Positions 50,651 through 59,894 are shown, counted from the stretch's first letter. The stretch: 64,000 nt of DNA from Achromobacter xylosoxidans (GCF_014490035.1 NZ_CP061008.1:2790001-2854000); one strand, 5' to 3'. Made by a program: numbers and translations. Notes: generated from the sequence alone by a model not told the origin.

Positions 50651-52714
50651 ATGGAGGCGGGCGTGGTAGCCGACGTGGAATCGGCCGCGGGTTCGGCCGC
50701 GGGTTCGGCCGGCCCCGCGCAGCCGGCCGGTTCCGTCCCCGGCGGCGAGGTCCGGCTGCGCCTGCTCGGCCCCGTGGCGATCAGCCGGGCGGGCGCGGCC
50801 TTGTCGCTGCCGCCGTCGCGCAAGCTGCGCGCGCTTGTCGCCTATCTGGCGCTTGCCCCGCAGCCCGTGCAGCGCGCGCATCTGTGCGAACTGCTGTGGG
50901 ACGTTCCGAACGATCCGCGCGGCGAACTGCGCTGGTGCCTCAGCAAGGCCCGCGCGCTGCTGGACGAGCCCGGCCGGCGCAGGGTCGAGACGGCGCAGGA
51001 TACGGTGCGGCTGGATCTGGCCGACTGCCATGTGGATGCCATCGAAATCGGCAGCGCGATGCAGCAGGGCATCGCCCAGCTGGACTGCGGGCGGTTGCAA
51101 GCGCTGGCCGGGCTGTTCGCGGGTGATTTCCTCGAGGGGCTGGAGATCGACCGCAATCCCTTCTTCAACAACTGGCTGACCGCGCAGCGCCGGCGGCTGA
51201 GAGCCTGCCATGCCGCCGTCCTGGAGCATTTGGCGGCCAGGCTCCCGGCAGCGTCAGGCGATACCTTCGCCTGCCTGGACAAGTGGCTGCAGCTCGCGCC
51301 CTTCGACCGGCGTGCGCACGAGCTGTTGCTGGGCCTGCTGGCGCAGCGCGGCCAGTGGCGCGAAGGCGAGGAGCATCTGACCGCCGCGGTGCGGGCCTTC
51401 GAGGCGGACGGGTTGGACTGGCGGCCCTTGCGCGACGCGTGGCGGGCGTTGAGGGGGCGGACCGGCCAGGCGCCGCAGCCGGAGGCCGCGCCAGGAGGGC
51501 CGCCCGAGGAGCCGCCCGCGCAGCGCGGGGGCCGCGCCTCGATCGCGGTGATGCCGTTCGTGGACCGCTCGGCGCTGGCCGGCGTGCGCGGCGGGCTGGC
51601 CGATGGCCTGGCCTATGACATCATCGCCCGGCTGGCCAAGCTGCGCAGCCTGTTCGTCATAGCGCAAGGCACGGTGTTCGCGCTGGACCAGCGCAACGTG
51701 GGGCCGGACGAGGCCGGCCGCACGCTCAATGTGGACTATGTGGTGAGCGGGTGGCTGCAGCGCCGGCAAGACCGCATTGCCGTGGCCGTTGAACTCATAG
51801 AGGCCCGGACCGCGCGCATCGTGTGGGCGGATGTCTACGACCGCGAGCTGGACGACGCCTTGCTGGCCCTGGACGAAATCGGCAACCGGATCGTGGCCGC
51901 CATCGACATCGAAATCGAGGCCGCCGAGCGCAACCGCGCCATTCTGAAGCCGCCGAACTCCCTGGACGCCTGGCAGGCCCATCACCGCGGCCTGTGGCAC
52001 ATGTACCGCTTCAACCGGGCCGACAACGAGCAGGCGCGGCACTTTTTCGAAATGGCCTTGCGGCTGGACCCGACGTTCTCGCGGGCCTACGCGGGCCTGT
52101 CGTTCACCCATTGGCAGGACGCTTTCCAGCGCTGGGGCGAGCAGGCGCCGGCCATCGACCTGGCGTTCGAAGCCGCCGGCCAGGGCCTGATCGCCGACGA
52201 CCGCGACCCGGCGGCGCATTGGGCCATGGGCCGGGCGCTATGGCTGCGCGGCAGCCAGGATCAGTCGCTGGCCGAATTGACGCGCGCCGTGGACCTGAGC
52301 CCGAACTTCGCGCTGGCGCACTACACCCTGGGCTTCGTCCACTGCCAGTCGGGCGACGCCGAGGCCGCGATAGGCTGGTCCGACCATTCACGCGAACTGA
52401 GTCCCTACGACCCGCTGCTGTTCGGCATGCTGGCCGTGCGCGCCCTGGCGCTGGTGCGCCTGGGCCGGTTCGAGGAAGCCGCCGGCTGGGCGCTGAAGGC
52501 GGCGGCCCGCCCCAACGCCCACGTGCATATCCTGGCGATCGCGGCCTGCTGCCTGGCGATAGCCGGCAAGGACGATGAAACCTCCGGCCTGCTGGCCGCG
52601 ATACGCAAGACGCATCCCGCATATCGCGTGGACGACTTCCTGGCGGCCTTCCGCCTGGCCGGCGATGCCGAAGCGCTGTTCAGGGCGGGCGCCCGGCGCA
52701 TCGGATTGGGCTGA
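50651..52714 (+). CDS. wHTH-BTAD-TPR signalling regulator
   Basis: This 687-residue protein begins with a Gly/Ala-rich segment, then an OmpR/SARP-type winged helix (about 35-125; VRLRLLGPVAISRAGAALSLPPSRKLRALVAYLA), a BTAD-like helical domain (about 130-275), a TolB/adenylate-cyclase-associated region (about 298-420; ASIAVMPFVDRSALAGVRGGLADGLAYDIIARLAKLRSLFVI) and C-terminal TPR repeats (about 430-670). No transmembrane segment is seen. The architecture resembles large SARP/CadC-like regulators. It is divergent from the methyltransferase, which it may regulate; the signal is unknown. Confidence 0.8.
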   Translation: MEAGVVADVESAAGSAAGSAGPAQPAGSVPGGEVRLRLLGPVAISRAGAALSLPPSRKLRALVAYLALAPQPVQRAHLCELLWDVPNDPRGELRWCLSKARALLDEPGRRRVETAQDTVRLDLADCHVDAIEIGSAMQQGIAQLDCGRLQALAGLFAGDFLEGLEIDRNPFFNNWLTAQRRRLRACHAAVLEHLAARLPAASGDTFACLDKWLQLAPFDRRAHELLLGLLAQRGQWREGEEHLTAAVRAFEADGLDWRPLRDAWRALRGRTGQAPQPEAAPGGPPEEPPAQRGGRASIAVMPFVDRSALAGVRGGLADGLAYDIIARLAKLRSLFVIAQGTVFALDQRNVGPDEAGRTLNVDYVVSGWLQRRQDRIAVAVELIEARTARIVWADVYDRELDDALLALDEIGNRIVAAIDIEIEAAERNRAILKPPNSLDAWQAHHRGLWHMYRFNRADNEQARHFFEMALRLDPTFSRAYAGLSFTHWQDAFQRWGEQAPAIDLAFEAAGQGLIADDRDPAAHWAMGRALWLRGSQDQSLAELTRAVDLSPNFALAHYTLGFVHCQSGDAEAAIGWSDHSRELSPYDPLLFGMLAVRALALVRLGRFEEAAGWALKAAARPNAHVHILAIAACCLAIAGKDDETSGLLAAIRKTHPAYRVDDFLAAFRLAGDAEALFRAGARRIGLG

Positions 52715-52732
52715 GCCGGGGGGCGGCGCGTT

Positions 52733-53083
52733 TCAGGCGATCTCCACCGCATCGCCGTTCAAGCGCGCCAGCCAGGTCCGCAGCCGCTGCTCCGGGTATT
52801 GCACGCATACCCCGTCGGCAAGCCGGAAGTGCTGCTTGTACAGCGGCGAGGCCACGATGAGTTCGCCGCCCACGTGGCCGACGATGCCGCGGCCGATGAC
52901 GTTGGCGCCGGACTTGGGGTCGCGGTTATCGATGGCATAGACGCCGTCGCCGGCGGCTTGCGGCACGTAGAACAAGGCGACCTGCGCGCCATCCACCAGC
53001 GCCACCACGCCGGAATTGGGCACCAGATCCTGGCGCCGGCATACCGGCCGCCAGTCTTGGGGTTCGCGGATCAGGGCGTTCAT
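52733..53083 (-). CDS. nirD: Nitrite reductase small subunit NirD
   Basis: This 116-residue protein is the small subunit of the cytoplasmic NAD(P)H-dependent assimilatory nitrite reductase. It has the Rieske-like fold without the CxH cluster motif, as normal for NirD: VCRRQDLVPNSGVVALVDGAQVALFYVP, YAIDNRDPKSGANVIGRGIVGHVGGELIVASPLYKQHFRLADGVCV. Its start overlaps the nirB stop (ATGA), so the two are coupled. No nitrate reductase or transporter gene is in the window. Confidence 0.93.
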   Translation of the reverse strand: MNALIREPQDWRPVCRRQDLVPNSGVVALVDGAQVALFYVPQAAGDGVYAIDNRDPKSGANVIGRGIVGHVGGELIVASPLYKQHFRLADGVCVQYPEQRLRTWLARLNGDAVEIA

Positions 53084-55632
53084 CAGGCAATCTCCTCGGT
53101 GATGGCGATGACGCGCGCGGGAGCGGGCCGGGGCTGGCCGCGTTCCTGCACGAACTGGATGCCGGGGTCGGCGCTGGCGTCGTTGACGAAGGTGCGGAAG
53201 CGCTTGAGCTTTTCCGGATCGTTCAGCGCGTTGGCCCATTCGCATTCGTAGCGATCGACCACCAGCTGCATCTGCGCTTCCAGCTCGGCGCACAGGCCCA
53301 GACTGTCCTCCAGCACCACTTGCTTCAGATAGTCCAGGCCGCCCTCGAGCGATTCGCGCCACACCGAAGTGCGCTGCAGTTTGTCGGCGGTGCGGATGTA
53401 GAACATCAAGAGGCGGTCTATGGTGCGGATGAGGGCGGCGTCGTCCAGGTCGGTGGCGAACAGTTCGGCGTGGCGCGGGCGCATGCCGCCGTTGCCGCAG
53501 ACGTAGAGGTTCCAGCCGTTTTCGGTGGCGATGACGCCGATGTCCTTGCTTTGCGCCTCGGCGCATTCGCGGGTGCAGCCGGACACGGCGAACTTCAGCT
53601 TGTGCGGCGAGCGCAGGCCCTTGTAGCGGTGCTCGATGTCCAGCGCCATCTTGACGCTGTCCTGCACGCCGTAGCGGCACCAGGTGCTGCCGACGCAGGA
53701 CTTCACGGTGCGAGTGGATTTGCCGTAGGCATGGCCGGTCTCGAACCCGGCGGCGATCAATTCCGCCCAGATGTCCGGCAGTTCATGCAGCTGCGCGCCG
53801 AACAGGTCGATGCGCTGGCCGCCGGTGATCTTGGTGTACAGCTGGTACTTCTTGGCGACCGCGCCGATGGCGATCAGGCCGTCGGGCGTGATCTCGCCCG
53901 CGGGGATGCGCGGCACGACCGAGTAGGTGCCGTTCTTCTGCATGTTGGCCATGAAAGTGTCGTTGGTGTCCTGCAGCGGCACCAGGTGGGGATCCTGGAT
54001 CGGGCGGTTCCAGCAGGAGGCCAGGATGGAGCCCACCGCGGGTTTGCAGATGTCGCAACCTTGCTGGCCGCGCCCGTGGCTGGCCAGGAGCTCGTCGAAG
54101 GATTCGATGCCGCTGACGCGCACGATGGCGTACAGCTCCTGGCGGGTGTGAGGGAAGTGTTCGCAAAGGCTCTTGTCCACGGCCACGCCGCGGCTGGCCA
54201 GTTCGTGCTCGACCACCTGCTTGAGCAGGCTGGCGCAGCCGCCGCAGCCGGACGCGGCCTTGGTGCAGCTCTTGACCGCGGCCAGGTCCGCGCAGCCGCC
54301 GTCGATCGCGGCGCAGACCGCGCCCTTGCTCACGTTATGGCAGGAACAGATGGTGGCGGCGGCGGGCAGCGCATCCACGCCCAGGAGCGGCGCACCCTGG
54401 CCCTGCGGCAGGATCAGGCTGGCCGGGTCCGCGGGCGGCGCGATGCCGTTCTGCACGTATTGCAGCAGCGTGTCGTAGTAGCTGTTGTCGCCCACCAGCA
54501 CCGCGCCCAGCACGCGCTTGCCGTCGGCCGACACCACCAGGCGGCGGTAGCCGGCGCCGGCCTCGTCGATGTAGCGGTAGCTGCGCGCGCCGGGCGTGGC
54601 GCCGTGGGCGTCGCCGATCGAACCCACGTCCACGCCCAGCAGCTTGAGCTTGGTGGACATGTCGGCGCCGCTGAAGGCCTGATCGGCGTTGCCGCAAAGC
54701 GCCGCCGCCACCGTGCGCGCCATCTGATAACCAGGCGCCACCAGCCCGAACACGCTGCCGTTCCAGGCCGCGCATTCGCCGATGGCGTAGATGTGTTCAT
54801 CGCTGCTGCGGCATTGGTCGTCGATGGCCACGCCGCCGCGCTCGGCCAGCGTCAGCCCGGCCTTGCGCGCCAGCGCCACCTGCGGCCGGATGCCGGCCGA
54901 AAACACGATCAGGTCGGTTTCCAGCGGGGCGCCTTCGGCAAAGCGCATGCGGTAGCGGTACTGCGTGCCGGGCTTGATGTCCTGGGTGGCGCGCGACAGG
55001 TGCACGCCCACGCCCAGCGCCTCGATGCGCGCCTTGAGCGCCGCGCCGCCTTGCTCGTCCAGCTGCACCGGCATCAGGCGCGGCGCGAACTCGACCACGT
55101 GGGCCTCCAGGTTCAGCGACTTCAGCGCATGGGCGGCTTCCAGCCCCAGCAGGCCACCGCCCACCACCACGCCGCGGCGCGCGCCGCGGGCGGCCTCGCG
55201 GATCAGGTCCAGGTCGTCGAGCGTGCGGTACACCAGGCGCGATGCGCCTTCCGCACCCGTGATCGGCGGCACGAAGGGATAGGAGCCCGTGGCAAGTATC
55301 AGCTTGTCGTAGGCGCTGCGGCCGCTGGCGGTCACGATTTCGTGCTGGCGGCGGTCTATCTCCAGCACGGGTGTGCCCAGGTGCAGGGTCACGCCTTCGT
55401 GTTCATACAGCGCGGCATCGCCCAGCGCCATCGATTCCGCGTCGCGCCCGTTCAGGTATTCGGACAGGTGCACGCGGTCGTAGGCGCGGCGGCTTTCCTC
55501 GCCGTAGACGTGGATGCGGTAGCGCGCAAGCGCGCCGCCGGCGATGAGTTGCTCGACGCAATGGTGACCCACCATGCCGTTGCCGATGACGACGAGGGTC
55601 TGCAGAGAATCGGATGCGGCCGCTACTTTCAT
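53083..55632 (-). CDS. nirB: Nitrite reductase large subunit NirB
   Basis: This 849-residue enzyme reduces nitrite to ammonia with NAD(P)H. The N-terminal reductase half has FAD/NAD folds (VVIGNGMVGHHCVEQL near 14; VVVGGGLLGLEAA near 156). A BFD-type [2Fe-2S] region has C429, C431, C463 and C466, followed by GCDICKPAVGS. The C-terminal sulfite-reductase half has the siroheme/[4Fe-4S] cysteines C646, C652, C686 and C690 (VKSCVGSTWCRYG and AVSGCTREC). All expected cofactor residues are present. The promoter is of sigma-54 type with a terminator hairpin in the leader (55677-55705), so nitrogen control with attenuation is likely. Confidence 0.95.
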   Translation of the reverse strand: MKVAAASDSLQTLVVIGNGMVGHHCVEQLIAGGALARYRIHVYGEESRRAYDRVHLSEYLNGRDAESMALGDAALYEHEGVTLHLGTPVLEIDRRQHEIVTASGRSAYDKLILATGSYPFVPPITGAEGASRLVYRTLDDLDLIREAARGARRGVVVGGGLLGLEAAHALKSLNLEAHVVEFAPRLMPVQLDEQGGAALKARIEALGVGVHLSRATQDIKPGTQYRYRMRFAEGAPLETDLIVFSAGIRPQVALARKAGLTLAERGGVAIDDQCRSSDEHIYAIGECAAWNGSVFGLVAPGYQMARTVAAALCGNADQAFSGADMSTKLKLLGVDVGSIGDAHGATPGARSYRYIDEAGAGYRRLVVSADGKRVLGAVLVGDNSYYDTLLQYVQNGIAPPADPASLILPQGQGAPLLGVDALPAAATICSCHNVSKGAVCAAIDGGCADLAAVKSCTKAASGCGGCASLLKQVVEHELASRGVAVDKSLCEHFPHTRQELYAIVRVSGIESFDELLASHGRGQQGCDICKPAVGSILASCWNRPIQDPHLVPLQDTNDTFMANMQKNGTYSVVPRIPAGEITPDGLIAIGAVAKKYQLYTKITGGQRIDLFGAQLHELPDIWAELIAAGFETGHAYGKSTRTVKSCVGSTWCRYGVQDSVKMALDIEHRYKGLRSPHKLKFAVSGCTRECAEAQSKDIGVIATENGWNLYVCGNGGMRPRHAELFATDLDDAALIRTIDRLLMFYIRTADKLQRTSVWRESLEGGLDYLKQVVLEDSLGLCAELEAQMQLVVDRYECEWANALNDPEKLKRFRTFVNDASADPGIQFVQERGQPRPAPARVIAITEEIA

Positions 55633-55666
55633 GGGATGTCCCCGGGCTTGGGTATTCGGGTTTCAG

Positions 55667-55705
55667 AAAACGCAAAGGCGCCCTGGACCTTGCGGTCGGG
55701 GCGCC
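55667..55705 (-). promoter_or_regulatory. Leader terminator hairpin before nirB
   Basis: Read toward nirB, the leader forms GGCGCCC...GGGCGCC (55705-55699 with 55683-55677) enclosing an inner GACC-GCAA-GGTC, followed at once by TTTGCGTTTT (55676-55667). This is an intrinsic-terminator-like structure 45 bp before the nirB start and about 50 nt after the predicted transcription start. It suggests attenuation, as in nasF leaders controlled by NasR/NasT-type ANTAR proteins. No such protein gene is in the window. Confidence 0.65.
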
Positions 55706-55760
55706 ATTGCCGTTGCTGCTCAAGTTGTCTCGCCAGCCTTGCGGCCCGCGCATGAACCAT

Positions 55761-55779
55761 CAAGCAAAGTCTGTGCCAG
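55761..55779 (-). promoter_or_regulatory. Sigma-54 (RpoN) promoter of nirBD
   Basis: On the minus strand, CTGGCACAGACTTTGCTTG matches the -24/-12 consensus (YTGGCACGRNNNTTGCWNN) at all but one fixed position; the -24 GG (55777-55776) and -12 GC (55765-55764) have the exact 10-bp spacing. Transcription should begin near 55752, giving a 120-nt leader. Upstream, TGCACC-N5-GACGCA (55896-55880) is an imperfect NtrC-type site. Both fit nitrogen-starvation control of nitrite assimilation. Confidence 0.82.
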
Positions 55780-55939
55780 GGATGCCGATGACCATCGGCG
55801 CGCGCGGATCTTCATAGGGGAAGCGGACCCAGGATGGCTTTTGGCGCGCGCGTCGCGCGCCACGCAGCTGCAGCAGCCGTGCGTCAAGGCGGTGCATATT
55901 GCCGTGCGTCGCTGCACCCGTTTGGCGCAGCGGATGGAC

Positions 55940-56827
55940 CTAGGCAAACGCCGCCTGGACGGCGGCGAAGGCCGCGGCGACCAGGGGATCGTCGCGGCGG
56001 GAGGCCTGGGTGATGAAGGCGAGTTCGGCCTGGATCGCCAGCCCCTTGACCAGCACCAGCCCGCTGGCCTGGGACTCGCGCAGCGCGATCGAGTCGCGCG
56101 CCAGCGACAGGCCCACGCCCGAACGCACCAGGTCCAGCATCGAGGCTTCCTGGTCCACTTCGGCCACGGCGTTGGGCGCGACGCCCAGCGCGTCGAACTT
56201 ATCCGACAGCAGCCTGTGGTGCACCGAATCCGGCGGCGTCCAGATCCAGGGCAGGGCGGCGATCGCGGCCCAGTCACGGCCGGCCACCTGCGCGCCCCAG
56301 CCCTTGGGGGCGACGACGAAATAGGCGAAGGAGGCGAGCGGTAGCGCCTCGAGCCCGGCGGGAGCCGCGTCGCGCCCTTGCGGCCCGAGGGAAAAGCCCA
56401 CGTCCAGCTCGCCCGCCCGCACCTGTTTCGCCACCGATCCGGACATGCCGTGGCGCAGGGTGGGGCGGATCTTGGGGTAGTGCTCCACCAGGTATTGCAG
56501 CGTGGCGCCCAGGCGCAGGAATTCGGGATCGAGGATGGTGCCGATGCGCAGATCGCCCTGGACGGTGTCGCGCAAGGCGCCCAGGGCGCGCTGGAAGTCG
56601 TCGAGGGCATCCAGGATGCGCTGCGCCGAGGGCAGCAGCGCGCGGCCGTCGGCATTGGGCGCCAGGCCCTGTGCCGTGCGCGAGAACAGGGTCAGGTCCA
56701 GCGCTTCCTGGAAATTCTTCAGCTGCAGGCTGAGCGCGGGCTGGGTCAGGTGCAGATGTTCGGCCGCGCGCGTCAGGTTGCCCTCGCGGGCCACGGCGGC
56801 AAAAGTGCGGATGTGCTTCAGGTCCAT
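55940..56827 (-). CDS. LysR-family regulator divergent from GMC oxidoreductase
   Basis: This 295-residue regulator has the LysR winged helix (about 1-60; IRTFAAVAREGNLTRAAEHLHLTQPALSLQLKNFQEAL) and a substrate domain (about 88-290; IGTILDPEFLRLGATLQYLVEHYP and MLDLVRSGVGLSLARD). It is transcribed away from the GMC oxidoreductase, the normal layout for control of that gene. The ATG at 56827 is preferred; 30 bp upstream an alternative would add ten residues. Downstream lies the nirB control region, but there is no reason to think it regulates nirBD. Confidence 0.9.
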   Translation of the reverse strand: MDLKHIRTFAAVAREGNLTRAAEHLHLTQPALSLQLKNFQEALDLTLFSRTAQGLAPNADGRALLPSAQRILDALDDFQRALGALRDTVQGDLRIGTILDPEFLRLGATLQYLVEHYPKIRPTLRHGMSGSVAKQVRAGELDVGFSLGPQGRDAAPAGLEALPLASFAYFVVAPKGWGAQVAGRDWAAIAALPWIWTPPDSVHHRLLSDKFDALGVAPNAVAEVDQEASMLDLVRSGVGLSLARDSIALRESQASGLVLVKGLAIQAELAFITQASRRDDPLVAAAFAAVQAAFA

Positions 56828-56870
56828 GGGGCGGTTCCCGGAGTAGGCGGCCAGCAAAAGGGGCTGAGCA

Positions 56871-56889
56871 TTATTTAAGTTGCTTATAA
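56871..56889. promoter_or_regulatory. Candidate LysR binding site
   Basis: TTATTTAAG-TTG-CTTATAA forms an imperfect inverted repeat centred on the perfect TAAG-TTG-CTTA, in an AT-rich patch between the divergent LysR and GMC genes. It lacks an exactly symmetric T-N11-A, so support is moderate. Confidence 0.4.
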
Positions 56890-57033
56890 ACCGTTTTTCA
56901 ACAATTCATTGGACAGTTCCGCCCGGCTGCGCGAGAGTCACGGTAGATGCCCGGCGCGTGCAAGGTCACCAGAGCCGGGTCGGCTCACCCAGTCCGCAGG
57001 CGTACCGCCCCGGCAAGAAGATAAGAAGAGCTT

Positions 57034-58638
57034 ATGGAGACATACGACTACATCATCGTCGGTGCGGGCTCGGCCGGCTGCGTGCTGGCCAACCGCCTGA
57101 GCCGCGACCCCGCCGTGCAGGTGCTGCTGCTGGAGGCGGGCGGGAACGACAACTACCACTGGATCCATATCCCGGTCGGCTACCTGCATTGCATCGGCAA
57201 CCCCAGGACGGACTGGATGTACCGCACCGAGGCGGAAGCCGGTCTGGGCGGCCGTTCCCTGATCTACCCGCGCGGCCGCGTGCTGGGCGGCAGTTCATCG
57301 ATCAACGGCATGATCTACATGCGCGGCCAGCGCCAGGACTACGACGACTGGGCCGAACTGTCCGGAGATCCCGCCTGGGGCTGGGACCAGGTGCTGCCGG
57401 TGTTCAAGCGCAGCGAGGACTATCACCGCGGCGCGGACGAGTTCCATGGCGCAGGCGGCGAATGGCGCGTGGAATCGCAGCGCCTGCGCTGGGACATCCT
57501 GGAAGCTTTCGCCGGCGCGGCCGAGCAGGAGGGCATTCCGCGCGTGCAGGACTTCAACCGCGGCGACAATTTCGGCTGCGGCTATTTCGAAGTGAACCAG
57601 CGCGGCGGCTGGCGCTGGAATACCTCCAAGGCATTCCTGCGGCCGGTGCAAAAGCGCCCGAACCTGCGCGTGATGACCGGCGCCCATGCCGAGCAACTGG
57701 TATTCGAGGGCAAGCGCTGCGTCGGCGTGCAACTGCGCCGCAACGGCCAGAGCGCGACCATGCGCGCGCGCCGCGAAGTGGTGCTGGCGGCAGGCGCGGT
57801 CAATACGCCGCATCTGCTGGAACTCTCCGGCGTGGGCGAGCCCGCGCGCCTGCGCGAAAGCGGCATCGCCTTGCATCATGCCCTGCCGGGCGTGGGCGAG
57901 AACCTGCAGGATCACCTGCAACTGCGCGTCATCATCCAGGTGCAGGGCGTGAAGACGCTGAACCGCATCGCCTCCACCTGGTTGGGCAAGGCCGGCATCG
58001 GCCTGGAGTATCTGCTCAAACGCAGCGGCCCGATGAGCATGGCGCCGTCGCAGCTGGGCGCGTTCGCCAAGTCGGATCCGGGCCAGGCGCGCGCCAACGT
58101 CGAATTCCACGTGCAGCCGCTGTCGCTGGGCGCCTTTGGCGAGCCGCTGCATGGTTTTGACGCCTTCACCGCCAGCGTGTGCAATCTGCGGCCGACCTCG
58201 CGCGGCAGCGTGCATGCGCAGGGGCCGCAGGGCGCGCCCGCCATCACGCCCAGGTATCTGAGCACCGACGAAGACCTGCGCGTGGCGGCGGACTCGATCC
58301 GCCTGGTGCGGCGGATCGCGGCGGCGCCGGCCTTGCAGCGCTACCAGCCGCAGGAATGGCTGCCGGGACCCGCGTTCCAGACGGACGCCGAGCTGCGGGA
58401 AGCAGCCGGCAAGATCGGCACCACCATCTTCCATCCAGTGGGGACCTGCGCCATGGGACGCGACGCGGACGGCGGGGCGGTGGTGGACGCGCGGCTGCGC
58501 GTCCACGGCCTGGAAGGCCTGCGCGTCGCGGATGCCTCGGTGATGCCTTTGATCACGTCGGGCAACACCAATTCGCCGACCATCATGATCGCGGAGCGGG
58601 CTGCCGACATGATCCGCGAGGATGCCGCGGCCCGCTGA
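57034..58638 (+). CDS. GMC-family FAD oxidoreductase (choline dehydrogenase-like)
   Basis: This 534-residue flavoenzyme oxidises alcohols. The FAD loop is YIIVGAGSAGCVLANRLS (about 6-23); GMC signature 1 is the GRVLGGSSSINGMIYMRGQ block, signature 2 the GAVNTPHLLELSGVG block, and the C-terminal active-site segment is HPVGTCAMG, with the catalytic His here and a second at TSGNTNSPTIMIAERAA. It fits alcohol or choline dehydrogenases of soil proteobacteria. The substrate is unknown and is presumably sensed by the divergent LysR protein. A strong terminator follows. Confidence 0.91.
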   Translation: METYDYIIVGAGSAGCVLANRLSRDPAVQVLLLEAGGNDNYHWIHIPVGYLHCIGNPRTDWMYRTEAEAGLGGRSLIYPRGRVLGGSSSINGMIYMRGQRQDYDDWAELSGDPAWGWDQVLPVFKRSEDYHRGADEFHGAGGEWRVESQRLRWDILEAFAGAAEQEGIPRVQDFNRGDNFGCGYFEVNQRGGWRWNTSKAFLRPVQKRPNLRVMTGAHAEQLVFEGKRCVGVQLRRNGQSATMRARREVVLAAGAVNTPHLLELSGVGEPARLRESGIALHHALPGVGENLQDHLQLRVIIQVQGVKTLNRIASTWLGKAGIGLEYLLKRSGPMSMAPSQLGAFAKSDPGQARANVEFHVQPLSLGAFGEPLHGFDAFTASVCNLRPTSRGSVHAQGPQGAPAITPRYLSTDEDLRVAADSIRLVRRIAAAPALQRYQPQEWLPGPAFQTDAELREAAGKIGTTIFHPVGTCAMGRDADGGAVVDARLRVHGLEGLRVADASVMPLITSGNTNSPTIMIAERAADMIREDAAAR

Positions 58639-58662
58639 AACGACGCCGGGCGCCGCAGAAAA

Positions 58663-58689
58663 GAAAGCCGCCCTCTTGGGGCGGCTTTC
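58663..58689. terminator. Bidirectional terminator
   Basis: A perfect 10-bp stem (GAAAGCCGCC/GGCGGCTTTC) around a 7-nt loop lies between the convergent GMC and cyclopropane-synthase genes. On the plus strand it is followed by T-rich bases; on the minus strand by TTTCTTTTC-type sequence, so it should work for both genes. Confidence 0.85.
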
Positions 58690-58709
58690 TGGCGATGGCG
58701 TCACTGCCT

Positions 58710-59894
58710 TCAGCGCAGCGAGCGGTACATCTCCTGGCGTTGCGGGTGGGTCAGCATCACTTGCCAGAGCTGGCCCTCGCGCGAGCGGAAGAAGCCCGCG
58801 CAGCACATCAGGTAGTACTTCCACATGCGGTAGAAGCGGTTGCCATAACGCGATTCCAGGCCGGGCCAGGCGCGCTCGAAGTTGTCCCACCAGGCCATCA
58901 GGGTGCGGTCGTAATCCGCGCCGAAGTTATGCCAGTCTTCAATGATGAAGCGGCTTTCCACGGCGGTGGCGATCTCCCGGGCCGATGGCAGCTTGCCGTT
59001 GGGAAACACGTAGCGGTCGATCCAGGGGTCGGTGCTCTGGCTGGTGGCGGCGATGCCGATGGTGTGCAGCAGGAACACGCCGTCCGGCGCCATCAGGCGC
59101 TGCACGTTGCTGAAGTAGGTGTCGTAGTTCTTGGGGCCGACGTGCTCGAACATGCCTACCGACACCACCTTGTCGAAGCTGCCCTGCAGGTCGCGGTAGT
59201 CCTGCAGCAGCAGTTGCACCGGCAGGCCCTTGACCCGTTCCTGCGCCAGCGCCAACTGTTCCTTGGACACGGTCACGCCCGTGACCTTGACGCCGTAGCG
59301 TTCGGCGGCGAAGCGCGCCAGCCCGCCCCAGCCGCAGCCGATATCCAGCAGCGTTTCGCCTTCGCGCAGCTGCAGCTTGCGGCAGATCATCTCCAGCTTG
59401 GCCAGCTGCGCCTCTTCCAGCGTCTGGGCGTTTTCCCAGTAGGCGCAGGAATAGATCATGCGGCTGTCCAGCATGGCCTCGAACACGTCGTTGCCCGCAT
59501 CGTAGTGCTGTTCGCCGACCTCGAACGCGCGGTGCTTGGACTGCAGGTTGAACAGCTTGTGGCGCAGGTGTTCGGCGATCAGCTTGACGCGCGCCAGGCC
59601 CAGCGCCGCCGACCCCATGTCCGCGCGCAGCAGGCGGGTGAACAGTTCGTCGAGCTGGTCGCAGTCCCATTCGCCGTCCATGTAGGATTCGCCCAGGCCC
59701 AGCGACCAACTGGCGAAGACGCGGTCGTACATATGTTTGTCATGAACCTGGATGTCCCAGGGGCGGTTGCCGTTGATGCGGACGTCGGCCCGGGCCAGGA
59801 TGTCCTGGAGCACTTTGGGAGGTTCGGGGGGAGGGGAACTGGCGGATTGATGGCCGGTGGCGGCCAGCGGCGAGGAAGGACTGCTCTGCTGCAT
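58710..59894 (-). CDS. cfa: Cyclopropane-fatty-acyl-phospholipid synthase
   Basis: This 394-residue SAM-dependent enzyme adds a methylene bridge to unsaturated acyl chains of membrane lipids, usually in stationary phase or acid stress. It has the CFA-type block VGEQHYDAGNDVFEAMLDSRMIYSCAYWENA, SAM motif LLDIGCGWGGLARFAAERYGVKVTGVTVS, and KVVSVGMFEHVGPKNYDTYF with the late VWKYYLMCCAGFFRSR. Length fits the family. It is single, convergent with the GMC gene and divergent from the hydrolase at 60176. Confidence 0.93.
   Translation of the reverse strand: MQQSSPSSPLAATGHQSASSPPPEPPKVLQDILARADVRINGNRPWDIQVHDKHMYDRVFASWSLGLGESYMDGEWDCDQLDELFTRLLRADMGSAALGLARVKLIAEHLRHKLFNLQSKHRAFEVGEQHYDAGNDVFEAMLDSRMIYSCAYWENAQTLEEAQLAKLEMICRKLQLREGETLLDIGCGWGGLARFAAERYGVKVTGVTVSKEQLALAQERVKGLPVQLLLQDYRDLQGSFDKVVSVGMFEHVGPKNYDTYFSNVQRLMAPDGVFLLHTIGIAATSQSTDPWIDRYVFPNGKLPSAREIATAVESRFIIEDWHNFGADYDRTLMAWWDNFERAWPGLESRYGNRFYRMWKYYLMCCAGFFRSREGQLWQVMLTHPQRQEMYRSLR

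Noticed and set aside
55843..55861. Terminator for the LysR gene at 55940
   Set aside because: The 8-bp GGCGCGCG/CGCGCGCC stem is simple GC alternation without a T-tract on either strand; common by chance in this composition.
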